From assembly GCA_964059195.1 (NCBI GenBank), contig CAXKWD010000009.1, forward strand, positions 152,904,778 through 152,968,777: 64,000 nt of DNA, read 5' to 3'. Below the pieces are notes generated by a model. The model was not told the DNA's origin and searched no databases. It worked only from the letters and a program-made list of their open reading frames with translations. Shown here one piece after another: positions 45,224-57,268 of this stretch; position 1 is the first letter of the stretch, and each line of letters starts with the position of its first letter. A program made the position numbers and the translations under genes. The DNA comes from Ectobius pallidus (Eukaryota; Arthropoda; Insecta; Blattodea; Ectobiidae).

Positions 45224-46013
45224 ATCTCGCGAAATACAGATGCAGGTTTGCTCATGGTCTTCCACATTCCACACTCTATTGTAAGTGTTACTGTTACAGG
45301 ACGTTAGTTAAAATATGTCTCATTGTCTGTCCCCTTAGCTGTTATAGTTGTAGCATGCTGCCTTGGAGCTGTGGTGAAGAATGCTGCGGGTTCGAGTCCC
45401 ACCTCGGGCATGGATGTTTGTGTGTGATAAGAAAAAGGATAACTAGGTAACCTAAAGGTAAATAAAGAAAATAGAATTCAGTAAAATTGGACTAAGACAG
45501 GCTCTAATAATATTGTAATAATAAAAGGTGTTCTTTTTGCAGAGTGGGTCATTTGTTAAAACGAGGAGTTTATCACAGCCATGGTTATAACCACATTCCT
45601 GGACCACGGCTGGAAGATTACCAGAGGAGTGACAGCAGTTGGTCTTTCGATACAATCCAAGTAAGAACTAACATATTTTATAACACACTTCTCGACATGT
45701 TGTGTCTCGAATGGCTAATATTAAATTGATTGACATTTTTTATTCCAGAGTTTATGCACCTGGATCAATTCATGTGGTAAGGTATGGCTTGCAGAATGTT
45801 TAAAGACCTCAGATCCAGAACTTATCAAGGTATTGAAACTTGTTAACATAAACCATATTATATTGGTAAAATGAACATTTTGAATAAGATTAGTTTACAT
45901 TTTGAATAAGATTAGTTTACATTTTGTTTACAGGAATAATTGGCTGCACACATGAGATTTGTGGCACAAACTGACAAGATACCCCATGATTCTTCAACAG
46001 AAAATATTGCAAG
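45224..46013 (+). CDS. Unrecognised multi-exon gene candidate, unit A
   Basis: Candidate exons with GT-AG ends: 45224-45280, 45543-45660, 45749-45829 and 45934-46013. Exons 2 and 3 read through in phase: VGHLLKRGVYHSHGYNHIPG, PRLEDYQRSDSSWSFDTIQ, then SLCTWINSCGKVWLAECLKT and SDPELIK. The matching exons of unit B keep the same frame and splice sites, with more change at the protein than expected for pure noise, and a third partial copy at 51160 keeps VGQLLKRGV. No family is recognised, the start is unknown, and the last exon has stops in the expected frame. A non-coding RNA or a decayed gene is possible. Confidence 0.3.
45350..45480 (+). repeat. tRNA-derived SINE, shared by the duplicated units
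   Basis: Box B-like GCGGGTTCGAGTCCCACC with GGGCATGGATGTTTGTGTG downstream. Copies at 49975-50105 and 50975-51085 lie at equivalent positions, so this insertion predates the duplication. Confidence 0.6.
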
Positions 46014-46364
46014 GTTGGTGAACGTCTTTTTGTGTTGATATGTTAATGTGAAAAGTCAATTTAGCAATATTAAAAATAGTTTTCAAGTCAATTTGGTCCC
46101 ACAATTTCAGGTTATGAGACTCAACACAGCAGATTAGCTGTCTCGATGAATAATTTATGACATACACCTTAACACACATTATCCACGAAGAATTCAAAGT
46201 GTAAGTGTGACATAGAGAAGTATGGGGTGTTAGAGCAGCTGATCTATTCCAGGTAAGAACCCTTACTCCATGCACAAGTAGTCACAAAAAAGGAAAAAGA
46301 CACAGGTATGTTGTGCTATCACAACTGGGTACAGGTAATTCAATTGTCTATATAAAACTTGCAG

Positions 46365-46800
46365 GTGCCTGCAGCTTCGCCCACGATGATTAATTGAAAA
46401 ATTAAAAATTAATAATTATTAAAGCATTATATTTATTAACACTTGCACGCGAATCATTCATAAACTAAGCCATTAATAATTAATGAAACAGCTAAAATTC
46501 CTGCTTTAGAGTACATTCCACTATATGAAAACGCCACCTGGGAAAATGAACTCAGATTCGATTATGCAGTTCCAAAGCGACCTGTTAACATTGATAATGA
46601 TAACACGTATTGTTTCTCAACTGTTTGTTGACAGATGAATATGATGTGAATTTTATTTGATAAATTCAGTGTAATTTTCTGGAATTATATAATTTTTCAA
46701 GTGAAGGAGTTATTTTGTTTGGGTTTTTATTGTACGCGATACTGCCTGCGGCTTTGCCCGCCATTATTAATAGACTCCAAATTTTTAAAAAATTTACACT
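46365..46800. mobile_element. Fragments of Helitron-like 3' ends
   Basis: GGTGCCTGCAGCTTCGCCCA at 46368 and ACTGCCTGCGGCTTTGCCCG at 46741 are reverse-orientation forms of the GCGGGCGAAGCCGC hairpin end. The sequence following 46400 (TAATAATTA, CATTCATAAACTAA) also matches 58870-58940. Confidence 0.45.
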
Positions 46801-47429
46801 GGCAGATTATTAAAAATGTTTGTGGTTCAGAGCTATGAAATTTTAAGTAAAAATAAAATTAGAATATTTGTTCATTGTGTTCATTTCACTTAGGCCATAT
46901 ATAATAAAGAAACGGTTTTCCTAATTTTGTAGTCTTCATGAAAGTTTAGACTGCGAGAGACGAACATCGCTGAGTATACCCGATGTTTCACGAAGTGGGT
47001 GAGCGAGTGAGCACGCTATTTAGGGCCGTTGAATTGTATAGATTTTTACATGCCAGGAATAAGTCTGTAGCGACAAAGATTGGCTCCAGTCCTAATCTAT
47101 CCTAATGTAATAAATTGGCTCAATCACATCCAGAAACATTTCTTAGTTACAGGCTTTCTGATTATAAGTCATTGGGTTCGAATCCCAGCCTATGATAATG
47201 TAATTTATGTATTTGTAATGCTTGGAGATTTACAGGCAAGTAAAAAATACTTCTTCGGGACAAAATTCTCACGAATTAATTTCTATTGGTCAATAGCTAT
47301 AATAAACAAACCAGCGTTTTACTTCGTTGAATATAGATCCCCAGTTTACATTACATATTTGTAGTCTCTGCACTTCACAGAATTAATAAAATAACTCAAT
47401 GGGCCTAAAGGTTACCTCTCTCATTTTCA

Positions 47430-47800
47430 TATTTTAAAACTCAACCATATTACTGGCATTTCTTGCTGCAATGTGATTCATTCTATCTTTTAACTCTCCT
47501 TAGGTTGTTTTCTTCTTGATGTCATCCAATATCTCAATTTTTCTATAATCTTTTCTTGTTCCTTTTAATTTTCCTTCAATTAAATCCAGCAGAAGTCATT
47601 TTCATCGCAAGTAAGTTCTCCCCATTTCTTCACTTGTCATCAAATTCACATCCAATATGACTGCAGGCCATTCTCCACATATATACCGTTTACTTCTTTC
47701 AGTAAATCCACAGATATGTGATCTCCAGAGTATATCTCGAATGTTTTTTTCCACCTCAGACTTTAAAATAATTGAACCTTGCTCATCTTCTTCCATTTCT
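47430..47800 (-). mobile_element. Possible LINE tail
   Basis: Minus-strand translation has EGKLKGTRKDYRKIEILDDI followed by KKKTT and RMNHIAARNA, resembling the ORF2 C-terminus of jockey-like elements. Many stops; weak. Confidence 0.3.
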
Positions 47801-48194
47801 AATTGTTCTCTGTGCTCCTCTTCTTTGGTAAAATTACCCTTTCATTCCTCTATGTTGAAAAATATGATTCCTTTGTTTTATATCCGAACCATTTCCTCTG
47901 CATTGTATGTTAGGTCACATTGTCCTTTTCTTTACTAACTTCTTTTGCATTATCTGTTTCTCCTCCACTCTACATCAATAATATTCTTCCTTCTCCTTCT
48001 TTCTTCCAGTTTCCACAGCATTTCTTGAGTAATCTGTGGTTTTCTGGCTCTTTTCTGATATCACAAGTCACTTCACTTAAGCCCTAGATGTCCATCATTT
48101 CCTTCTTAAGTTAAGTCTCTGTCATTATCATTTAAGGGGGTTTTGGGTAGATTTCCTAAATTAGTTGTTCTGGAATCTTCATAGCAATGAATAA

Positions 48195-48955
48195 TAATTC
48201 AATTACTGTGAGGTTAGAATTATGCATTTAGGATAATAAGGTACTATGTTCATTAACTGGCATATCTTATCCATTGGCTACGAGATTCTATAATCTCTCA
48301 TATTTTCTTGTTATGTATGATTTTTTTCTTTTAGGCTGTTCTTATGTTGCAAATAAGTCAAGTATCTGATTACAGTCTACATTAGCAATATGTGAGTAAC
48401 GATTCTTCTTTTGTGAGCTGTAGCAGTTGTATCAATTGAACTTTCTTGTCATGTTACTTGAGATGCATTTCGGCAGGGTTTAACATCATCATCAGTCCTG
48501 ATGTTGGACAAGGAACTACTCCTTCTTGAGTACTCTTATGTTACTGATTAAGTCACCAACTAACTGACTGACTGACTGACCGACTAACCGATTTACTCAG
48601 TAACATATGAGTTCTCAAGTGTTCTGGATGAGAGAAGTTCCTTGCCATGTATCATGACTGATGATGGTGTTAAACTCTGCCGAAATGCATCTTCAGTAAT
48701 ATGATGAGAAATTCCAATTGATACAACTGCTACAGCTCTCCAGAGCAAGATTAATACTCACACATTGCTGATGAAACCTGTAACAAGATACTAGAGTTAC
48801 TCGCAATGTAACATTAACCTAGATAAAAGCCATATATAACATACACGAGATGTTATAAGATCTTGTAGCCAATGGATAAGATATACATTTTAATGAACTC
48901 TGTATTATCTTATAAGCATGCTTCTAACCTCATAGCAATTGTATCATTATGACAA
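48195..48955. repeat. Large foldback with PLE-type motifs
   Basis: The arm of about 370 bp (48195-48565) and the arm 48590-48955 are reverse complements with scattered differences, for example TGCATTTCGGCAGGGTTTAA on the left and TTAAACTCTGCCGAAATGCA on the right. The centre is a short run of GACT repeats. CTGATGAT...GAAATGCATC in each arm (minus strand in the left arm, plus in the right) recalls PLE 3' ends. Confidence 0.8.
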
Positions 48956-49213
48956 TATTCATTGCCGGTACGATTCAACGAGAACTAATTAAGAAAATAC
49001 GCCTTCCAAGATAAATCTATTCTCATCCACTCCTCATTCGTCGTTCAGTCTGTCCACCAAATCTTCTCAATTTCCTCCAGCACCGTCATCTCAAAGCTCT
49101 CTTTCCATTTTCCTCAACAACACTCCATAATAATGTAGCATTTCACAAGCTTCTTCCTCAGCTGAAAATCTGGCTTTCCTCTGTTTGTTGGTCGTTGAGG
49201 TAGTCTGTCTGTG

Positions 49214-50905
49214 AAACACCTCAACATTTCTATATCACTTTAGACTTTTCCCCATTTACCTCCCCGCCTCCACCAGAGAGATTACTACAAGAACGTGATA
49301 ATTTTTTAATAATGAACTGTCAAAGAATTTAATCTTATATTTTGTCGCCAAATACAGTAACGCCTAATGAGTTCGGTGGTAAAAAGGGTTTATTCTCCAG
49401 CTACGTACATTTGCAACGTTCAGTACTAACAGTCATAATGTTTTTACAATTATTGCTGACAAAATCATACACTAGATTGTATACATCATGTTTATTGTGA
49501 TTTTATTTTGCAGATAATGATTTATTGAAAGTACAACAGCAAACGGAAACCTTATAATATTAGGTATGTCCGTCGCCGTGGGTGAGTTGGTAGCACGCCT
49601 GCCTTCCACTCCGGCGGCCCGGGTTCGATTCCCGGCCGGGTGGGGGATTTTTCAGTAGTGAAAGATCCCCTCCCCGGGTTCAGGACTGGGTAGGTTAAGT
49701 CTTAGGTTAAGATAATGCACATTGTGCGCGATTCCTTAATTATTATAATATTAGGTATGTAAACATGGCATTGTATTTAATTCTGATCATTGATTTCTTG
49801 ATATTCCTACAAAAAATTGAATGTATAGTCATATAATTTTTTTTTTTTTCAGATCTCGCGAAATACAGATGCAGGTTTGCTCATGGTCTTCCACATTCCG
49901 CACTCTATTGTAAATGTTACTGTTACAAGACGTTAGTTAAAATATGTCTCATTGTGTGTCCCCTATTTGTTATAGCTCTAGCACGCAGCCTTGGAGCTGA
50001 GGTGAAGAAGGCTGCGGGTTGGAGTCCCACCTCGGGCATGGATGTTTGTGTGTGATAAGAGAAAGGATAACAAGGAAACCTAAAGGTAAATAAAGAAAGA
50101 AAAAATTCACTAAAATTGGACTAAGACAGGCTAAAATAATACTGTAATAATAAATGGTGTTGTTTTTGCAGAGTGGGTCAGTTGTTTGAAGGGGGAGTTA
50201 TCCACAACCATTCCTCTGAGTCATGGCTGAAAACCAAGGCTCTCTACATGGACTACGGCTATGGTAGGTGTAAAACTTGGCTTTAAATTTCAAGATGCAT
50301 ATGGTGAACCAGCTGGAAGACAGCAGTTGGTCTTTCGTTACAATCCAAGTAAGAACTAACATATTTTATAACACACTTCTCGACATGTTTGGTCTCGAAT
50401 GGCTATATTTCTGTTAATCTAATATTAAATTGTTCGATATTTTGAATTCCAGAGTTTATGCAACTGGATCAATTCATGTGGTAAGGTATGGCTTGCAGAA
50501 TGTTTGAAGACCTCAGATCCAGAACTAAATTATTGGGCCCTTTGGCTGCATACACATGAGAATTGTGACACAAACTGACAAGATGCCCCATGATTCTTCA
50601 ACAAAAAACATTGCCAGGTTGGTGAACTTCATTTCTGTCGATATGTTAATGTGAAAAGTAAATTTAGCTATATTTAAAATAGTTTTCATGTAAATTTGAT
50701 CCCACAATTTCAGGTTATCAGCCTCGACACATCTTCATCACAGCACGAATAGCTGTCTCGATGAATAATTTATGGGGTGTCAGAGCTTGGATCGAGCACT
50801 TAAACTCGACACTGCTTTGGTGGCTCTTCAAGGCAGGTTCAAAGTCGCAAACAAGGAAAAGACGAAGGTAGATTGCGCTATCACAACTGGGTGCAGGTAA
50901 CCTAG
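49214..50905 (+). repeat. Tandem duplication, unit B
   Basis: Second copy of 44303-46345, offset about 4.9 kb. It carries an extra SINE at 49570-49742. Its version of the exon at 50171 diverges after 50 nt (VGQLFEGGVIHNHSSESWLK), whereas the next exon (SLCNWINSCGKVWLAECLKT) is nearly identical to unit A. Confidence 0.85.
49570..49742 (+). repeat. tRNA-derived SINE with 18-bp target duplication
   Basis: GTGGGTGAGTTGGTAGCACG (box A) and CCCGGGTTCGATTCCCGG (box B) head a 173-bp element. TTATAATATTAGGTATGT flanks both sides (49552-49569, 49743-49760). Unit A has this site once (about 45116-45133) without an insert. Confidence 0.9.
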
Positions 50906-50967
50906 TGTAATAAATAGGCTTGTTTTATAAATCATATAAGTTTAGTTTTTCTTTTCTTTTCTTTTCT

Positions 50968-51200
50968 TTATAGCCATGATAGCTATAGCGGCGGTGAAGA
51001 AAGCTGCAGGTTTGAGTCCCACCTCGGGCATGGATGTTTGTGTGTGATAAGAAAAAGGATAACTAGGTAACCTAAAGGTAAATGAAAGAAAAAATTCACT
51101 AAAATTGGACTAAGACAGGCTAAAATAATAGTGTAATAATAATCTGTTGTTTTTACAGAGTGGGTCAGTTGTTGAAAAGAGGAGTTCCTCTGAGGCATGG
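50968..51200 (+). repeat. Third, partial copy of the duplicated unit
   Basis: Contains the SINE relic and the start of the exon with VGQLLKRGVPLRHG, then diverges. A (CTTTT)n run at 50945-50970 marks its left side. Confidence 0.8.
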
Positions 51201-53190
51201 CAGTACTTTTTAATTTCTTTCACTTGCAATGGCCCAGTAATTCCCGGATAATTATTCCTGTAAACAAAATGGAAACTAACCTTATTCAAAATGTGGAGGG
51301 AGATGGAGAAGGATGGAAAGAGTGGAACATGAAGACAAGTAAGTGATATGCCAATAACAATAACAAAAATATACTAATACTAGACTTGTATAAATTATTC
51401 TAATTGGGATGTATTTCTTTACAGCCATTTCATGAGGATTCATGTGCCGGAATTTTGTTCTCACGAGTTCTTTCCACACGCCTGCCTTACTGACTTCTCC
51501 ACCCACCAACGCAGTAAGGAAACCGTTGGTGAGAGAATTTGCCTAATTGACTTCACCATTTGAAAATTGGGTGAGTTCACTTTAAGAATTTTGCAGCTAT
51601 GTGCTTTTAAATTCCAGGTAGCCTAATTGCTAATTGTTCATTGCAGATTGCAGGCTCTTTTTCCCTTTAGTCCCATGAAGGGATCTGCTTTTGCTCAGCT
51701 TCTATAAAGTTGTCTGACCATCTGTAGTACATACATTAGAATAAAGATCTGATGTGAAGCTCACATAACTTCCTCTGTCCAAATGAAAGTTATATGTATG
51801 ACATTCTCTTCAAGTAAATTGGTTGTAAAAATGAAAATAATGTCTTTACCACATTGCATCCCCGGAGGATACAGAGCCCAAATAAAATGTGATTAATGCA
51901 CTCACGTAACTTTCTTTACTCTAAACATGGGCAATACTCACTTTTCTCACTTCACATTGTGATATAGAATAACAGACCATGATAGAGGGTTGTGTGGATG
52001 CGAGAGGAGAACATTTCCAACATCTCTTGTGATGAGGTACGTGTTTATTTTCATTGTAATTTTAACTGTAAATGTGAGAACCTGAATCATAACACCGATC
52101 GCGGCTTCATTAGCGTAGATATTTCACCCGATCGCTCGGGAGTTGGAGTTGTGCCCGCCGCGCCGCAGGAACCCGCGTCATTGGCCAACTCTTGCGTGGG
52201 ACACACTGTAGTAGGCCTATATCAAATTAAAGCCACTAAAAGAGCTATGTGAGATAAACCTCGCTCTGAAACCTGAATTGAAAGAAGTGGGAGGAGCTTG
52301 GGTGCTGCGCGACTCCAAACTATCTTTTGCCTATGTTTACATTTGTGTGGGTGGGTGGAGCTTCATTTGTCATAGTATCTATCTTTCACTGATTACGTTT
52401 GTTTGATTACTCATATAACATTTTGGGGGATTTTCTAGCTGGTACTACGGTCTATTTATATATTTTTTCATCACAAAAAATTGACGAAAGTCATGTCATA
52501 TTGTTATTGAAGGCCACAATGTGCCTTTTTTATGTGGGTGTAAGTACCGGTAGAAAGAAAACTAACCAAAAAAGTGATGTTTTTACTGCATGGTTTGTTA
52601 GCTGGGGAGCGGTGGAATTTCACTTTGGAATTAAGCAGTGTTGGCAACCTCACGGAGATAGAATTAAGCTGTCATGCCTACGTTTAGAGAGCTTTAAATC
52701 ATCACATGAGTAACTCTAAAGAGGTATTATTTAATTAATGAAGGAAGTTTACACAGTGAAGTTATTAAATATGTAAGCATATGAGTGGAGACTTAATACA
52801 CTGAACTTCACTAGATATTTGTACTAACTTAGCTTTCTGTATGAAGTAGCAATTGTATTCATTGCAGTAAAGAAAAGGAAGTTTGCATGTTTCATTTTCT
52901 CAGGTTATAACAATATTGACAGTAAGCATTATGCCTGATCTATAATCGATAGGCCTACTGTCAATAAGAAAATGTTGGCCTTTAATGTGTTATTTTGTGT
53001 TAAATAACAGTAAAGTTGGTGGGATTCTTTGACACTGCATCCTGTATTTTCTTTGTTTAGACGAAAACGGCCATATGAAAGGTTGTACAAAATTCATATA
53101 AATGAAGTCTTTTTATTAAATTTGTAAAACGAAAGAGTAATCGGGAAGAAATAAGCATTTATATAATCTAAAGATTGCGCGATTTGAAAA
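51201..53190. other. No recognisable gene
   Basis: A GC-richer patch at 52095-52200 and open stretches at 51992-52252 and 52399-52713 lack recognisable motifs. No repeat ends were defined. Confidence 0.5.
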
Positions 53191-53194
53191 TATT

Positions 53195-53520
53195 TTGACC
53201 TAAGAGATGAAAAGGGGACTGGAGAAAACTGCATAACGACGAGCGTCATAACCTGTAGGCCTACTCTTCACCGAATATAACAAGGGTAATTAAATCACAG
53301 GAATGAAATTGGCTGGACATGGGGGAGGAAATACTACCTAAAAAATAATGAGATGCCCAAAGGGAAAAGATTACATGGAAGACCTAGCACAAGATGCAAG
53401 GGAAGGATTTGCTCAGGATTTGGTTGGAGTTAGTTCAGAATAGGGTTGAATGGCGGGCTCATGTAAGTGCATCAATGAACCTCTGACTCTGGGTTCCATA
53501 AAACGTATAAAATTCCTTTA
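53195..53520 (+). mobile_element. LINE ORF2 3' tail
   Basis: Third copy of the tail seen at 7290 and 14640. CTAAGAGATGAAAAGGGGAC, GGAGAAAACTGCATAACGAC and GGTTGAATGGCGGGCTCATG align with those copies, through the terminal CTCTGGGTTCC. Confidence 0.7.
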
Positions 53521-54189
53521 GCTTGCTTAGGAATTGTCTATTTCCATCTAGGAAGTAAGTACCCCAGTTGATCAAGACAGGGAATCGACCGTACGCAGAA
53601 TCAATTTGATCATGAAACAGTGTAGGCAATCTGGCGATATTGACGGTGGTTATGTCGTTGCCGATAGAACTACCTTCCAAATACACTATACAGTCTATAG
53701 TGTATTTGCTATCTGTCACTCACTCGCGCTTTTAAAGCTATTGGCAGCATTGTGTGGGCCTATCGAAAAAAAGCTTCACAATGAAGTCCATCAATGATTC
53801 TATCGAAATAAATCGAACATGCTTCACCATATAGCCCATTTGGAACCGCGGTGCAACATTGGGGGTAATTTTGTGCAGTATAAAAGAATTTGTGTTGAAT
53901 CAAAGAAGCCCCCTCGGTTCCTGCAATGCAGTACTTCATTTCCTGCGTAAAAAAAAAAAAAAATTACAAAATTACTCTCGTGGAAAGAGACTAAATCCAA
54001 AAATTGTATTGTGAAGCTTCACGAACTGACGTCAGAACCAGCTCTGGGCTGATATTTTTAATTCCCTCGGCTTTATAAGTCTTGTGTAAGATACACAAAT
54101 TCTCAGTTATTGTCATATGAACGAATTTAAACTTTATCTTAGTCACAGAGTGGCAGGGTTTTTAGGCACGGGCACTATTTTAAAGCGAG

Positions 54190-54284
54190 AAGAACCAATC
54201 AGAGGGCTCAGTGAATTCTCACGTGACCAGGAACGCGGAAGTTCGATAGCAGACATGTTTCTTTTTTCCAACATTTCAAGTTAG
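54190..54284 (+). promoter_or_regulatory. CCAAT box plus first-exon-like module (locus 4)
   Basis: GAACCAATCAGAGGGCTC, TTCTCACGTGACC, GGAAGTTCGATAGC, GACATGTTTCTTTTTTCC, then TTAG|GTAAGAA. Best aligned with locus 1. An E-box CACGTG lies at 54221. No downstream exon is recognised. Confidence 0.4.
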
Positions 54285-54299
54285 GTAAGAAAAGTAGAA

Positions 54300-55590
54300 C
54301 ACATATTTTATAGAAATTTAAACTTTGTACCTTAGGAAGTAGCATCATTGTTAACACACTACTATTTACTTATTTACGTCCTGCAAGAGCAATATACATT
54401 GATATAGGTCAAGTCAATTTTATATGTACACTGTAGATCTAAGTATCAACATAAATACATGATATTATAAAATGGAGAACATTAGGTATTTAGTTGATGT
54501 GTGTGAATAGCTTAGTGACTAACACAGGCATGATTGCAGTTTTCCTCAATACTATAAAAACATGCAATATTAAGAAAACTTTTTAGTGATCTCTTAAATT
54601 TATTTGCACATTGATGTATATTTTTCAAATGGTGAGGTAGTTTGTTGAACAGGTTGGTTCCAGTATATTTTACTCATTTCTGGAATAAGGATGTGTTATG
54701 AGAAGGAATAGGCAGGTTGGTTTTGTACCTAGTATTGTAATTATTTTTATTTTATTTTATTTTATGGATAGTTTTGATTTTTTTATAGAGTCCTTCATGT
54801 GTTTTTTGACATATAACAGAAGTTCATACATGTAAGTACAGTAGATGGTAGAGGTATTATACATCCAAAGTGTCTTTTTCCAAGTAAGTAATGCATCTGG
54901 TAAAATTAACAACTTTAGCAGAAAAAATACCACAACATAAATCATATTTGTAAAGAATAAACTGCACAAAGATATTTTCTTACTTCCCATTTACTTACTT
55001 AGGCTACATTTCAAGCTAAAGATGCAATCTTTTAAAATGAAACTGCGTAAAATTTTAGTTGAGGATAAAGTCCAAGATATTTTTTACAAACTTGTTTTGT
55101 CTATCGGAACATATTATTAGGGACTGTGTAGATGTAAATATCTCATCCTGTAGATCCTGTGTTGAGCGAGACTTAAGGATTTAGAACACGTCAGATAAAA
55201 AAATATAGAGCTTTCTTCTTATGTAAAATGTAAAATTTATTGCCGACGGAAAGGAGTACTTTCTTTCACCATCAGGCAGTCCAAGGAAAAAATCTTTACT
55301 TGTTTTGATCATTAGTCTTCTGTCTATCGCGTGATAAGTTATTAATGTGCAAAAATATTGACTTCCGCCAAAATAACGTAATTTTGAAAAATTGGCCTCA
55401 TATTAATTATTTATGGGTTTACAATTGACATCATTAGAAAGGGCGGAAAATTCCCTATAAGACCTCGCAATCACGTTATTACATTTATCACTTTCGGAAA
55501 ATGGCAACATTGTCGGGATAGCAAGGGACGAAGCTAATTGCAGAACGTACGAGTGCAAGTGAGATGCAAATACTACATTTAACTCAATAC
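54300..55590. other. No recognisable gene
   Basis: AT-rich, with (TTTTA)n near 54745. No domain-bearing frame. Confidence 0.5.
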
Positions 55591-55597
55591 TGTCTTT

Positions 55598-55910
55598 TAA
55601 GGCTGGGACGATCTATAGATCCGCAGGGTGCGGGATCAAACCCGGCCGCGGTCGATGGATTTTTCAGGATGTAAAAATCCTGGGCACGGAGTCCTCCGGG
55701 AAAGAACTCCAAGCCAAAATTAGAGCCTCTGGACAAAATTTCTCGGCCCTTTCACGTCCAAGAAATACTTAGTTTCCAGAGGGGGGTTGCGAGGCGATGG
55801 GCTTACCACCTGTCCCTCTACCCTCTCTCGGAAAATAGTATAGGTAATGAAACCTCCGCTTGGAGGCCCTTCGCCCCACCTGGGGATCATAGGGTACCAG
55901 ATAAACACAG
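55598..55910 (+). repeat. SINE-like repeat
   Basis: A box B-like GCGGGATCAAACCCGGCCGC is followed by a GC-richer body with ATGGATTTTTCAGGATG and CACCTGGGGATCATAGGGTA, unlike its AT-rich surroundings. The GATTTTTCAG phrase is shared with the SINE at 49570. Confidence 0.45.
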
Positions 55911-56571
55911 TCTAAGAAAGTAAAAGAATTGGACAAATTTTAATTGATATGACTTCATTCATGATGTATGCTTTTCAATTCGTCAACACACCTTTTGTAG
56001 AACTTTGTTACATTAAGAAGTCTGATACCTTTGTAACTACTACTAACACTGAATTACCATAGGCCAATAGCCTATAGGGCCCTAAAGACCTAATACTTAA
56101 TAATGCATATCAATATAATTTATTTGAGGTATAGGTATAATAAAGAGGCATTAATATGGTGAAAATGCGTTCTATGCTGAATAGGACGCTGTACTTATGC
56201 CCGTCCCGCATGAAGGATGAGCATAGGTTATTCCCCAGAATTGTCGTTACATCATAGCAGATAATTCGAGTCACGCTTATTCGAAAGCTATTAATTAGTC
56301 AATGAGAATGCAGTATTTTTGCACTAGTCAAGTAACCCCTGATTGAATCGAGATTCACACATCTCGCAAGAGAAATGAACTCCTTATAAAAGGATAACGC
56401 CCCAACTGAAGAGTCGGCCACAAGAATTCATAGACCACAGTGCCTTAGTCCACATATTCAACACGCAGTACTTCCAGCAGTAACATCATAACGTAACATT
56501 TTCAATATGCGGCTCAAAATTATTTTTTAACGACGCTATTATTAATTTGAATAAATCTATGAAAAAGTATT

Positions 56572-56874
56572 TTATATTTGTGCTGAATTTCCTGCCATCC
56601 TGACCACACGAGAACCCTGAAATACGATCATAGCTCTACCAAGAAATGGTAACGCCCAGAGAAGAATAGCTAGCCGGAACGAGAAAATATACCACTCGAA
56701 AGGATATACGCCTTCAATTTTATTTGCCATGTCTAGTGGTAAAATGACAAGCATCAAATCCGGTAGACTGTTTTGTAATATCATATCATATTCTCTGTCC
56801 TCTGTCCAACACATCACTTGAAATCTCGGCAAGCGTATTTTCATGTTTGAACCTCGTGTAAGAAAGGCCCACAC
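56572..56874 (-). CDS. Open stretch, perhaps an ionotropic-receptor fragment
   Basis: 100 codons with no stop: MKIRLPRFQVMCWTE, then SLPDLMLVILPLDMANKIEG and YPFEWYIFSFRLAILLWALP, FLGRAMIVFQGS. The order DLM-x-x-LPL, YP-x-EW and P-x-R-x-VF loosely resembles the ligand-binding and pre-M1 region of divergent insect ionotropic receptors. The match is weak, with no pore region, and may be chance. Confidence 0.2.
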   Translation of the reverse strand: MWAFLTRGSNMKIRLPRFQVMCWTEDREYDMILQNSLPDLMLVILPLDMANKIEGVYPFEWYIFSFRLAILLWALPFLGRAMIVFQGSRVVRMAGNSAQI

Positions 56875-57122
56875 TGCCTAACATATTCCACAGACCTGTC
56901 ATGCAGGATCGCAGTATTTATAATTAGAATACCAACCTTTACCTTCGTGCTTTAACTCTTAAACTGTGGACTTCACTGCAGTAAAAGCATAAACCACTGC
57001 TGCTGTCTGGATATTGTACCTTCCCTTCTCAAGACCCTTTATCACTGTCCTAGAAAACACTTACGTATTCATTTGAAAAATATTAACATATCTTTGAAAG
57101 TGCATTTCATTCCATTTGTGGT

Positions 57123-57268
57123 GCAGAGACTCAGATGCAGTTGGGAGCTGACGAGATGATCCCTGGCCTGACTATGGAGCTCTTATCTGCAGCCAATAGC
57201 AGCGCTCCCCTGCATGCCACCACCAAATCACGGATCATCTCGTCAGCTCCCAACAGTATCTGCTCTGC
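57123..57268. repeat. MITE-like hairpin
   Basis: TTGGGAGCTGACGAGATGAT (57141) and its exact inverse at 57234-57253 form at least 22 perfect pairs; outer GCAGAGACTCAGATGCAG and CAGTATCTGCTCTGC extend the stem with small gaps. Confidence 0.9.

Larger units (their letters stand above)
44303..46345 (+). repeat. Tandem duplication, unit A
   Basis: Matches 49214-50905 almost throughout, beginning AAACACCTCAACATTTCT and ending near CTATCACAACTGGGT. It contains a SINE relic at 45350-45470 and the candidate exons of an unrecognised gene. A 24-bp direct repeat (TTGAATAAGATTAGTTTACA) is doubled at 45879-45925 in unit A only. Confidence 0.85.
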
